Assembly: GCF_001949145.1 (NCBI RefSeq) | Contig: NW_019091405.1 | Location: 114,649 to 125,166 of the forward strand | Length of the DNA stretch: 10,518 bases | Reading direction: 5' to 3' | Source: Acanthaster planci | Taxonomy: Eukaryota > Echinodermata > Asteroidea > Valvatida > Acanthasteridae | Shown: positions 1 through 7,056 of the stretch, piece after piece | Layout: every line of letters starts with the position of its first letter | Position numbering within the stretch: the first letter of the stretch is position 1 | Program-made: the position numbers and the translations under genes | Notes under the pieces: generated by a model | Told to the model about the DNA's origin: nothing | The model's input: only the letters and a program-made list of their open reading frames with translations | The model's database searches: none

Positions 1-164
1 TGAATATTAATAGGTTGCAATCATGTATTTTGCCACATTGTAGGTTTTCTTCTTATACGAGAAAGAGTGCGGATCAGTGAATAAATTAACCAGCCAAGTC
101 AACCCAACCAAGGTGCCATGACCTATTCCTGCAGTACTACCTCAGGATAAACAAAAACACTACA
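1..164. other. Left flank, no gene recognised
   Basis: This stretch precedes the first part of the retrotransposon that can be recognised. The first 100 bases are AT-rich and hold no coding signal I can identify. Bases from about 110 to 164 may be scrambled reverse transcriptase sequence, because the downstream part begins mid-domain, but no reading frame gives a convincing match. The element's real left edge cannot be placed, and no target-site duplication or LTR end was seen. Confidence 0.5.
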
Positions 165-167
165 CCT

Positions 168-660
168 ACGTGGTCATCAACACCCATCGTGTTTTGTTCC
201 ACAACACCCGCTTACCTTTTGGAGTTGCCTCTGCGCCTACGATTTTCCAACGCACAATGGATAACATTTTTGCAAGGCATACCGCACGTGACTGTATACC
301 TTGATGATATCTTGATCACAAGCACCGATGACCAGTCTCATCTCGCTACACTGTCGACGGTGTTGGCTCGCTTGGAACAAGCTGGCCTTCGTCTCAAGCT
401 AAGCAAGTGCAAATTCATGGACCCTTCTATCGTGTACCTGGGCCATACAATCGACGCACAAGGTCTGCACCCGACTACTGACAAAGTCAATGCTATCCAT
501 AACGCTCCAGCACCAACAAATGTGACTGAACTGAGAGCATACCTAGGGCTGCGTACCCATTATGTTAAGTTCTTACCTCAGCTATCGATAACCCTTGCTG
601 CTTTTTATCCGACTTCTGCTCAAGGACAGAAGATGGACATGGGGTGCCGAGGAAAGGAAC
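168..660 (+). pseudogene. pol: Reverse transcriptase domain fragment of gypsy pol
   Basis: Reverse transcriptase copies the element's RNA into DNA in cytoplasmic particles. The fingers/palm segment starts around 168 with a YVVINTHR-like string, followed by LPFGVASAP (about 209-235) and FQRTMDNIF. A one-base T insertion in the T-run at 267-271 then moves the frame. The catalytic YLDD box is at 297-308 and is intact, so the two adjacent active-site aspartates survive. Downstream come the YLGH motif (about 438-449), the LRAYLGL thumb/connection motif and a KFLPQLS string. A second frame change near 611 precedes the W-rich start of the RNase H tether. The first catalytic aspartate motif, normally about 60-70 residues before YLDD, is missing or scrambled. 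It is a pseudogene by truncation and frameshift, and assignment to this family is secure. Confidence 0.93.
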
Positions 661-663
661 GCC

Positions 664-1117
664 TTCAGTGGTTCCAAAGATCTCCTGCAATCATTGAACC
701 TGTTGGTGCACTTCGACCCCAAGAAAGATGTTATCGTATCATGTGGAATATGATACGATAACACATGAATATGGAATCGGTGCAGTCCATGCCCACTGAA
801 TGCCTGATGGTTCGGAAAAATCAGTCGGTTTTGCCTCGCGCACACTGGCTTCGGCAGAGAAGAAGTATTCTCAGATCGAAAAGGAGGGCCTCGCCTTCGT
901 ATTTGGTGTAACTAAGTTTCACAGTTACATCTATGGTCGTCATTTCAAGTTAGTGACCGACCATAAGCCTCTTCTGAGCCTTTTCAATGAAGGAAGAACA
1001 GTACCGTCTCAAGCATCTGCTTGCATCCAGCGCTGGGCTCTTACCTTAGCCATGTACGAGTACACGCTGGTCTTCAAATCGACAACAGCCCACGGAAGTG
1101 CAGACGCTCTGGGTCGT
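664..1117 (+). pseudogene. pol: RNase H domain fragment of gypsy pol
   Basis: RNase H removes the RNA strand of the RNA:DNA hybrid during reverse transcription. After a tether with the string HFDPKKDVIVS, the domain breaks at a 14-bp inverted repeat (729-763). It resumes with YGIGAV from 770, meets a TGA at 797-799 where related elements have arginine (a plausible CGA to TGA change), and then runs open for about 100 codons. In that part FASRTLASAEKKYSQIEKE carries the catalytic glutamate at 884-886. TDHKPL carries an aspartate at 959-961, and ADALGRL carries the last aspartate at 1103-1105, where the usual ADALSRL now has glycine for serine. The first catalytic aspartate, expected just after VIVS, is lost in the inverted-repeat scar. 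This is the longest undisturbed stretch of the element. Confidence 0.93.
729..763. repeat. 14-bp perfect inverted repeat inside RNase H
   Basis: The arm TGTTATCGTATCAT at 729-742 is followed by the 7-base spacer GTGGAAT and then the exact reverse complement at 750-763. It sits where the RNase H fold should read through its first catalytic aspartate. The frame is 1 on the left side and 2 on the right side. The left arm matches the expected coding frame, while the right arm has no coding sense, so the right arm looks like a copied inversion that replaced native bases. This is a secondary mutation, not a normal part of the element. Confidence 0.9.
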
Positions 1118-1390
1118 TTAAGTTACCCTTGCCTACCCCTCCTGCCAACGTCCCGGTTCCCGCCGAGACTGTTCTGCTAATGGAGAAGATGGAAGCATCT
1201 CCTCTCTCCGCATCGCACATTCGCACTTGGACTAGACGTGATCCTCTGATGTCCAAGATATTTCGCATGGTGAGGGGAGGATGGCCCTTCCACGATAGGG
1301 TGGAAGAGGATGTGAAACCTTACAGAGTTCGTAGTACAGAACTTTCTGTTCAAGATGGTTGTCTCGTGAGGCAATCGAGTGATCATCCCT
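1118..1390 (+). pseudogene. pol: RNase H to integrase linker of gypsy pol
   Basis: After a frame change near 1120, a single open frame (frame 1) reads through a proline-rich string (PPANVPVPAETVLLM) and then SASHIRTWTRRDPLMSKI and MVRGGWP. This kind of tether, with a T.RDP.L...V..GWP pattern, lies between RNase H and the integrase zinc finger in many animal gypsy elements. It has no catalytic residues. It ends at another frame change near 1383-1395, where the integrase begins in frame 2. An 'LSVQDGCLVR' string near 1343-1372 corresponds to the beta-hairpin that precedes the zinc-binding domain. Confidence 0.8.
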
Positions 1391-1560
1391 TTACAAGGGC
1401 GAAAGCGCATTCTTCATAGCCTTCACGAAGGTCACTCCGGCATATCCCGGATGAAAAGCCTCGCCAGAGGGTTGACTTGGTGGCCTAAGATGGATGCAGG
1501 TATAGAAATGGATGTCAAAGGATGCCACAGCTGGCAGCAAGATCAACCGATGCCTCCTGG
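1391..1560 (+). pseudogene. pol: Integrase zinc-binding (H2C2) domain fragment
   Basis: This N-terminal integrase domain normally binds zinc through two histidines and two cysteines and helps integrase form multimers. The LHEGHSGISRMK string carries the histidines at 1424-1426 and 1433-1435, and WWPKMD follows at about 1478-1495. The first cysteine is at 1523-1525 (VKGC). The second cysteine, expected three residues later just before glutamine, is replaced by tryptophan (TGG at 1532-1534), so zinc binding would fail. It is read in frame 2 and is continuous with the start of the catalytic core. Confidence 0.9.
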
Positions 1561-1589
1561 CAAAGAGCAAACTGCATCCCTGGAAATGG

Positions 1590-2062
1590 TCCGACCGCCC
1601 TGGTCCAGATTGCATATTGACTATGCAAGCCCCTTCATGGGCAAGATGTTCCTTGTAGATTCGCATTCCAAATAGATGGATGTTTTTCCGGTGAACCACG
1701 CCACCACTCAACAATCGAGAAACTGAGACAGGCGTTCGCGACCCATGGATTGTCGGATAAAGTGGTATCCGACAACGGAACCGTCACCATTCACCAGCGC
1801 GGAATTTCGCGAATTCACGACAAAGAATGGTATCCTGCCCATTCGCACATCTCCCTATCATCCGGCCTCCAACGGACTTGCCGAACGCCCTGTGCGCACT
1901 TTCAAGCATGCCGTAAAGCGAATGGAAACAGGAACAGTTGAAACCAAGGTGTCCAGATTCTTGTTTCAGGACAGGATCATTCCGCACAGTGCTACGGGAG
2001 TGTCCCCTGGGCAAATGTTAATGGGTTGTCATCTACGTTCTCATCTCGACCTGATGTCATAA
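1590..2062 (+). pseudogene. pol: Integrase DDE catalytic core fragment
   Basis: Integrase joins the DNA copy to the host chromosome in the nucleus. The core starts with PPWSRLHIDYASPF, whose first catalytic aspartate is the GAC at 1619-1621. The next strand, MGKMFLVDSHSK, is about two residues short, and a TAG at 1673-1675 stands where tryptophan is expected. The frame then moves from 2 to 1 near 1709. The second aspartate is in VVSDNGT (GAC at 1771-1773). The frame returns to 2 near 1788 for FTSAEFREFTTKNGI and SPYHPASNGLAER, whose glutamate is the GAA at 1883-1885. All three DDE residues therefore survive at the DNA level but lie in two different frames separated by a stop. The segment ends with GVSPGQMLMG and a frame loss before the TAA at 2060-2062. 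Confidence 0.93.
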
Positions 2063-2300
2063 AGCGGGTCATTTACCATCAAGAAAACTAAAAACGGCAT
2101 CCTGACAAGAGCGCGAGGACACGCGTCTTCCAGATTGGTGACACCGTGTGCGTTCGTAACTTTACGAAGACCGGTTGTCAATGGTTACCGGGCACCATAA
2201 CAGGTACCTCAGGTCCGGTGTCCGACAAGATCCGACTTGACCATAACGGATGCGAAATCCATCGTCACCTGGACCACATCCGCAATCAAGAATGTCCGGT
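2063..2300 (+). pseudogene. pol: Integrase C-terminal GPY/F domain fragment
   Basis: Read in frame 1, this part shows a GDTVCVRNF string (from about 2137), QWLPGTI, and then the GPVS core at 2212-2223, which corresponds to the GPY/F motif found at the integrase C-terminus of many gypsy elements and retroviruses. It continues with KIRLDHNGCEIHRHLDHIRN, where the closing H.DHIR string is typical. The domain is thought to bind DNA and support multimerisation. There is no chromodomain after it. The 2063-2130 portion is weakly conserved. The frame is lost again somewhere between about 2300 and 2363. Confidence 0.85.
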
Positions 2301-2533
2301 CGAACCAGCTCCCCAAATTTGGACAGTGACATTGACTTTGGAACAGGTACTATCGACAACCTGAGACCGAGGTCAATCCTCAAACGCTCGATAACCCTAC
2401 AACTTCCAACAATGCTCCAGCACAACAAGCCTCAACCGAGCCTGAGTCCCAATCAGATCCAAGACCTGAGAGAAAATGCCCTTTGCGTATCAGAAACCCG
2501 CCCTCACGGACAAATAACTCGAACCTGAGTTGA
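2301..2533 (+). pseudogene. pol: C-terminal tail of gypsy pol
   Basis: A low-complexity tail rich in proline, glutamine, asparagine, threonine and glutamate is read in frame 2 from about 2363, with strings such as TEPESQSDPRPE. It ends in a basic segment (CPLRIRNPPSRTN) and a TGA at 2531-2533. An R.R.PP basic string just before the stop is common at the end of pol in this group. Before 2363 the sense frame appears to be frame 0 (SSPNLDSDIDFGTG). The tail marks the natural end of the coding part, so the 3' untranslated part and any 3' LTR would lie just downstream. Confidence 0.65.
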
Positions 2534-3180
2534 TACAGCTGCACACAGCGGGGGCAGAATAATCCTATGTGCGGTCTGTTTCAAGTCGGGGTAGTCCACC
2601 CCTGCATTTGATTGTCATCACACATGTATAATAGTGTTAGTAGGAAAAAAAGAAGAAAAATAGTTGCTAGTTGATTAAAAAAACAGTGGGTTTCAATTAA
2701 AAAATCATTCATTCTTGACGCACATTGGAATACATGTACATTCAGTTAATACGTCACTTTGACGTTTCACTGTAGGGAGGACGAGTTTAATATCCCGGCT
2801 ACCGAAGGACCTAATGCCAAGTTTATGAAAAGTAACTTTGTTTCCTACCTTCTTGAACTTCACCTTTTTACCCGACTACTTTTGGGACTCTGGACACCAT
2901 GGTTGTAAATATATTGTATTACTTTCTTTCGGTGTATCACAAATGCAGCGTGTGCATTTTCTGCTTTTCTTGCACTTCGTTTCCAGAGCCTTGCATGGCG
3001 AAAATAAGATCAATGTGGTCCTCCAAATCAGTATTGCGTGTATCTCTTGACCAGTTCATTACATTTTGCAATATCAATAAAAAAGCCTCAAAAGTCACAA
3101 ATGTACCATTCTGGTGTAAGATTCTGCACGAATTTGATACACGTTACAGATCTTTATCATGAATATCACGCTCTATATAG
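2534..3180. other. Region after pol; possible untranslated/LTR remnant, not resolved
   Basis: If the element keeps its right end, the 3' untranslated region, the polypurine tract and the LTR should be here. A 19-base purine run (2642-2660) is a candidate polypurine tract, and a second shorter one is GTAGGGAGGA (2773-2782). Neither is followed by a provable LTR: there is no second LTR in the window to compare with and no clear TG...CA pair with a target duplication. The remainder is AT-rich, with an AATAAA at 3076-3081, and no coding pattern was recognised. Confidence 0.4.
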
Positions 3181-3350
3181 TGTATAGGTCGCCCCCCACT
3201 CGCTTTTCTAATTTCCATGGCCAGGCAAGTCACTCCCCACCTTTCCCCGTCCCCCCAATTTCCAACACAGATTTACACCACTGGGAACCTATCTTCACAC
3301 GGGGGTTGTAAATCCCCTCTTGGGCCCCCTGCTGGATGTGCCACAAAACA
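3181..3350 (-). mobile_element. Possible worn end of a hAT-like DNA transposon
   Basis: This stretch has C-runs on the plus strand (3192-3197, and CCCCGTCCCCCC near 3245-3256). It ends with CCCCCTGCTGGATGTGCC (3325-3342). Read on the minus strand, 3342 to 3314 begins GGCACATCCAGCAGGGGGCC, which is close to the GGCGGATCCAG plus G-run pattern common at hAT-type terminal repeats in marine invertebrates. No transposase and no partner end were found. The match to a hAT end is inference from memory of that pattern, and mutational decay is assumed. Confidence 0.3.
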
Positions 3351-4038
3351 GACCTCATCGACCGACGTCATTATGATGAAGGAAGGAAAGCAGAGTTACA
3401 TCATCAGCTGTATACGAGTACCAGCCCCACCTCCATTTGCACCGTACAGAGGCGACACTTGTTAGTGAGCAGCAACGGGGTCAGCTGAGGTCATCGCCAA
3501 CGGGCCAATACTTGACAACTTCTGGTTTGGCTTCGTTACTGTGCCAAGCAACCAAAGAAGGGAATCAATGGAAATATCTAGATTATTAAAAACATACCAC
3601 ACCAAAACAAAACAACGAAGTTTTTCAAGACCACCATACCTTCCAAAAAACTGAGATTGTGTCCACTTCTGCCGAAAGCATGCAACCAGTACGATCTTGA
3701 ATATAGCCTAACTCATTCAGTCCGCCATATTTAATTAATTCATTTCATTGTAAGACTCACAGCAAGAAGCAAACGGCAATAAGAAGCAAAGATCTATACC
3801 GAAATCAGCGGAAATCCAACCAATTATTGTCTGACAAAATTAATGTCAATTTAAAACTGAATAACCAAAATCGAATCTGCTACATGTACCTCTTTTAGCA
3901 ACGTGACTGATTCAGAGCCAGTCAGTCGCAATTAACACTCGGAAACTGAAAGAATAGCTTCAAGAAGAGGTCTCAAATTTGTTTCCATTCCCAATAAGTG
4001 CATCCTCTGCATCACTTTTGATGAATGACATTAAATCC
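3351..4038. other. AT-rich stretch, nothing recognised
   Basis: No sustained coding pattern, RNA gene or tandem repeat was seen. The sequence is mixed AT-rich DNA with short A-runs. A 19-base string GAATCAATGGAAATATCT(A) near 3570 recurs with one mismatch near 8723 in the same orientation. That could be a shared worn repeat or chance. Confidence 0.5.
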
Positions 4039-4074
4039 CAGGGACGGATTCAAGCCTTGCTTTCGGGGGAGGGG
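4039..4074 (+). mobile_element. hAT-like terminal motif followed by G-runs
   Basis: CAGGGACGGATTCAAG at 4039-4054 differs by a few bases from the CAGGGGCGGATCCAG string often seen at hAT transposon ends, and it is followed by GGGGGAGGGG (4065-4074). The C-run at about 4239-4250 could belong to the other end of a short non-autonomous element, but no target-site duplication flanks any pair I tried. This is probably a decayed fragment. Confidence 0.35.
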
Positions 4075-4561
4075 TCACCGGGCTTTATGTAGGCTTTGTC
4101 CATTATATTGCAGACACATAGGTAATACATTACATTATTACTGTGTGCCAATAATACCCCTCGCAAAACGACCTTTTTATCGTTACTGTAGCTGCTCTTT
4201 AATTTAATTTGTATAGTTTTTCATTTGGTGTAAGTCACCCACCCCCCTTCACGTCTGAAGCCTCCAATTGAAAAATGAGAATCAGGTTCCTAATTCGCAA
4301 TAGTCACTCCGAACTCCATCTTTCCAAACCATCTTCCTACCGACTGGTGTCCAAATACCGCGCAGGGAACTATCTGGAGCATTTAGGCTAAACGAATCGG
4401 CAAAGTAAAGGCAGGCATACGCATTTGCGCCACGAACCGCCCCTAAAAGTGGATTATCACCGTTTTAATTAGAACTCAAACACTGCACCGATGCGTGGAC
4501 CAAGATATTACTCCACAAATCCAGTCACGATTACATATCTACTGCATATCTACACCACATG
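4075..4561. other. Unassigned intergenic DNA
   Basis: No gene was recognised. A C-run (about 4239-4250) may be the right side of the worn DNA transposon that starts at 4039. The rest has ordinary mixed composition with no repeat structure visible by eye. Confidence 0.4.
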
Positions 4562-4576
4562 ACACTAGGGGGCGCT
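4562..4576 (+). promoter_or_regulatory. CTCF-like motif
   Basis: ACACTAGGGGGCGCT matches the core of the known CTCF consensus (CCAC, then C or T, then AGGGGGCGCT) at all but one of 15 positions. CTCF is a zinc-finger protein of bilaterian animals that binds this motif to shape chromatin loops and boundaries. The motif stands alone in unannotated DNA. Because AGGGGGCGC strings also occur inside some invertebrate repeats, binding is not shown by the sequence. Confidence 0.4.
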
Positions 4577-4674
4577 GTTCATGATACTGGTGTTCATCTG
4601 TCCAACAATCTTTACATCCCAGAACCTTACATCAAAACAGCGTAGTTACAGCGGTTTTTTTTTTGGCTTTATCG

Positions 4675-4738
4675 GTGTTGATGAATACATGTTGGTTGTT
4701 GGGATTTTCAGTGTTAGTGAATACGTTTTGGTTATGGG
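4675..4738 (+). repeat. Degenerate 36-bp tandem duplication
   Basis: Bases 4675-4702 and 4711-4738 match at 22 of 28 positions with an offset of 36 bp. Because 36 is a multiple of three, the open frame 4581-4769 reads two similar peptides, VDEYMLVVG and VSEYVLVMG. That open frame is only 62 codons and includes a T-run translated as three phenylalanines. I do not recognise the peptide, and it is more likely a chance frame over a duplicated GT-rich segment than a gene. Confidence 0.5.
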
Positions 4739-4769
4739 AAGTGAACAATTACCTCAAAATCAGCTCTAA

Positions 4770-5621
4770 TTTTTTCCTCACCAAGAAAAAAGGGGAGGAT
4801 GATTAAATAGCCCATCCCCCTACTCAAAAAGTAGAGCGATAGTTTCCCCCATTCCGCCCTGACCCGCTCACAAGACATTCAAATTACCAGCCTTCGTCGA
4901 TGTTATTGCCATGTCCGACAAACGGGAGCAATTCAGTGCGCCAGTGAGTTGCTATGCTATTAATGAAACCAACAACAAACAACCCCCATCTACATCAAAA
5001 CAGTTCAAGAAATTTTCCGCAACTACTTCCAGTTCGGACACAACTTCTCCAGTCCTCCTGAAAAGGGGGGGGGAGTGGACTCAATAGCAAACCCAGAAAT
5101 CCAGTGATATCATCCAGCAAAATCTCAAAAGAAAAATGGTACGAAAGCCGATAAACATCCGCACAGTCACGATAGAGCTGTGGGAGACTACATTCTGTGT
5201 CTACAACATTAGCCTAGTCTTGAGAGATTACAAAATCTCGTCGTAAATGTTAAACGGACGCACCCCTTCAAATTCACTTGAATCGTCAATCAGTTATCTC
5301 CCATCTGGCGATGGTTGCCAGCAACAACATCAGGTTCCTACTGGTAGCCAAAGGCTTCATACTTCTTAGCACCACCCCGCGACCGCCCATGGGGGGTCAC
5401 TCTTTCGTATGAATTCCTTTTAAATTTATAACCATAACATATAACTAGAGAAAAAGGCATCTTGCTATTTTGACACTAAGACTCTCCACCTCCTACATAC
5501 TTACATTATATCGAAATTCTGAAGTTAATCTTTAAAAACATAAACAGTAAGAAGGTAAAATGCTTACTCAAATCAAGATTTAGAGCCAACGTTGAGTTGA
5601 TGTACGTATACATGCACTTGA
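4770..5621. other. Intergenic DNA with a G9 tract, no gene recognised
   Basis: No coding pattern was recognised over about 850 bases. A G9 run follows AAAA at 5065-5073, a CCCATGGGGGG string lies near 5387-5397, and a 6-bp inverted repeat occurs at 5224-5239. The part from about 4860 to 5350 is less AT-rich than its surroundings and might be an old repeat, but I could not assign it. Confidence 0.5.
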
Positions 5622-5656
5622 AAGGGCGGATCCAGAACCAAATCTGGGAGGGGGGG
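5622..5656 (+). mobile_element. hAT-like terminal motif followed by G-run
   Basis: AAGGGCGGATCCAG at 5622-5635 is nearly the classic hAT-type end (CAGGGGCGGATCCAG), and GGGAGGGGGGG follows at 5646-5656. Two more G-runs (5697-5701 and 5703-5707) lie just downstream. This is the clearest of three such remnants in the window. No inverted partner end, target-site duplication or transposase was found, so it is a fragment or an end of an element whose other side is not recognisable. Confidence 0.4.
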
Positions 5657-5967
5657 TAAAATGTTGAATTTGTTTGTTACATATTATGGCCTCTAGGGGG
5701 GTGGGGGCTAAATGTTAGGTTTGTTTACATGTTTATGTAAGGACAGGACGTGTTTTAGTCCCGACAATCGCCTTTCGTTCATTCGTGTTTTTTTTTGGGG
5801 GGGGGCGTTTGTTTGTTTTTCATAATATTGCTTGTTTTGGGGGCCATGGTCCGTGGTGGGCCCCATCCTTCGAATCATTTGCAGCTTAAATGGAACTTTG
5901 CTTGCTTTGCTGTTGGCCAAGTAGTCATCTGGCTGGTTTAATTGCTCATCACGGGCCTAATCTATGA
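5657..5967. repeat. G-run rich stretch including a T9G9 tract
   Basis: This stretch contains G5-T-G5 (5697-5707), a T9 run directly followed by a G9 run (5788-5805), then GTTTGTTTG and TTGGGGGCC. It may be part of the worn transposon starting at 5622. A minus-strand open frame of 70 codons (5708-5920) exists mainly because these tracts lack stop codons, and it does not look like a protein. Confidence 0.5.
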
Positions 5968-6186
5968 GGTGCAACCAGACCCTATAACGGGAGGTTTGTA
6001 GCATCATGGATGAGGCATCGGCTTTCCGAACATCCTAAGGAAGTCCCAAGATACCATCTTGGCTTCAGGTAATGTATCAAGACTCTAGCAAGATACCGCC
6101 GTGACGACTTCAAGGCTGTTTCTGGAAGTCGATGTGTGAAGTCCATCACGCTCATAAAGAAATTGCCGAGGAAACTTAACATGTAA
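5968..6186 (+). other. Weak coding-like segment, unassigned
   Basis: In frame 1 the sequence is open from 5968 to 6186 except for one TAA at 6070-6072. The reading is basic and has strings such as SWMRHRLSEHPKEVPRYHLGFR and RYRRDDFKAV, ending KKLPRKLNM before the TAA at 6184-6186. CAG/GTAATG at about 6065-6070 would also serve as a splice donor, removing that stop. The minus strand is open over the same stretch (5982-6182), so openness alone is not evidence. I do not recognise the peptide. It could be a remnant of a repeat-encoded protein, a small exon or chance. Confidence 0.2.
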
Positions 6187-6494
6187 TTTGACTCATGATC
6201 TCAAAGGAGTTGGGGCGGTTTTTTTTTAGTTCAGGTCAAATTACACGTAGTCTTTTCTCTACGTTACACGACTTTTATTCATACAGTTAACTTACTAAAC
6301 TTACTTACTAAATACTAAAACTGCTGCGTGCACGAATTACAATCAATGTGCATGGAAAAAATAGTTTTCGATAACAAATATAGTCTTGAAGTAGGTCAAA
6401 GAAAAAACTGCCGTTGTATTATGTGCTTTCGTGTATAAGAGTACTACGTCTTTTAATGATGATTACTAGTGTCTGATGTCTGATAATAATCATT
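6187..6494. other. AT-rich stretch, nothing recognised
   Basis: There are T-runs, TTACTAAA-like short repeats near 6290-6315 and general AT-richness. No coding, RNA or repeat feature can be supported. Confidence 0.5.
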
Positions 6495-6851
6495 TTGCCC
6501 ATTGCAGTCATCTGTACCCTTGGCAACGTCCTCAGTCGCTCGCCTACTTCCCGTATTCTGACACACGTCAATAAGCGACCAGCACCCATCACCTTGCCTC
6601 TTGAGGTACACCCTTCATGCGCCCATGACCACATTGCTTCGTCGCTCAAGGTTCCTTCGCATACATTTCACAGCATCGTTCCAAATCCTATAGCCCCAGA
6701 CGACGGGAAGGGCAGACAGCCAGATAACCCTGAGTCCATTGGTTCATTTCAGAACCTTTCCCCACAACGCTGCTCACCTCGAAAGCAACTCGACATCAAT
6801 CGATTTCCTTGTCTGATCCATCCTCAAGGAAGACTGTTCCCAGAAAACTGA
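6495..6851 (+). other. GC-richer segment open on both strands, unassigned
   Basis: The plus strand is open for 118 codons, rich in serine, proline and histidine, ending at TGA 6849-6851. TTTTGCCCATTGCAG just inside the start (to 6507) would make a fair splice acceptor. The minus strand is also open over 6419-6649 and again, with one interruption, towards 6760. Composition is clearly less AT-rich than the flanks. No known domain is recognised on either strand. It could be an exon, a piece of an unrecognised mobile element or a chance frame, and the strand cannot be decided from the sequence alone. Confidence 0.25.
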
Positions 6852-6928
6852 ACCAAGGGCACAGTCGTTCTGAATGTATAACTTCGTCCCACCCGCCCCA
6901 TATCTTCAAGCAGGGGCTTAGCGACCAC

Positions 6929-6972
6929 TGTGTGTGTGTTTGTGTGGGGGTGTGGGTGTGTGGGGGAGGGGG
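6929..6972 (+). repeat. GT/G-rich microsatellite with G-quadruplex motif
   Basis: An imperfect GT repeat (from 6929) grades into G-runs. Bases 6946-6972 contain G5, TGT, G3, TGTGT, G5, A, G5. That is four runs of at least three guanines with loops of 3, 5 and 1 bases, the standard pattern for an intramolecular G-quadruplex on the plus strand. No function can be inferred from position. Confidence 0.85.
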
Positions 6973-7056
6973 CAGCCCCAAATAATTAACTCCAGTCGAC
7001 AAAAGAACCTCTGTCGACAAATTAATCCAAAACTGATAAATAAACGATATACGTTG

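Larger units (their letters stand above)
165..2533 (+). mobile_element. Decayed Ty3/gypsy LTR retrotransposon, 3' part of pol
   Basis: The region encodes, in order, most of reverse transcriptase, RNase H, the integrase zinc-binding domain, the integrase catalytic core, a GPY/F C-terminal domain and a proline- and glutamine-rich basic tail. This domain order is diagnostic of Ty3/gypsy (Metaviridae-type) elements, because Ty1/copia places integrase before reverse transcriptase. The wording of the motifs resembles K02A2.6-like/Mag-group elements of invertebrates and fish, which is a judgement from memory. The frame shifts near 269, 611, 735-765, 1120, 1390, 1709, 1788, 2053 and 2300-2363. Stops interrupt it at 797-799 and 1673-1675. 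Gag, protease, primer binding site and the first reverse transcriptase aspartate motif are not present. The region is more GC-rich than its flanks. It cannot encode a functional polyprotein and is best read as an old insertion. Confidence 0.95.

Noticed and set aside
582-845. Minus-strand open frame of 87 codons
   Set aside because: It lies antisense to the reverse transcriptase/RNase H fragment and its peptide has no recognisable motif.
1391-1714. Minus-strand open frame of 107 codons
   Set aside because: It is antisense to the integrase fragment, which has clear conserved motifs on the plus strand.
4039-4445. Complete non-autonomous transposon from CAGGGACGG to ACCGCCCCTAA
   Set aside because: The terminal repeats match only with gaps, and there is no target-site duplication.
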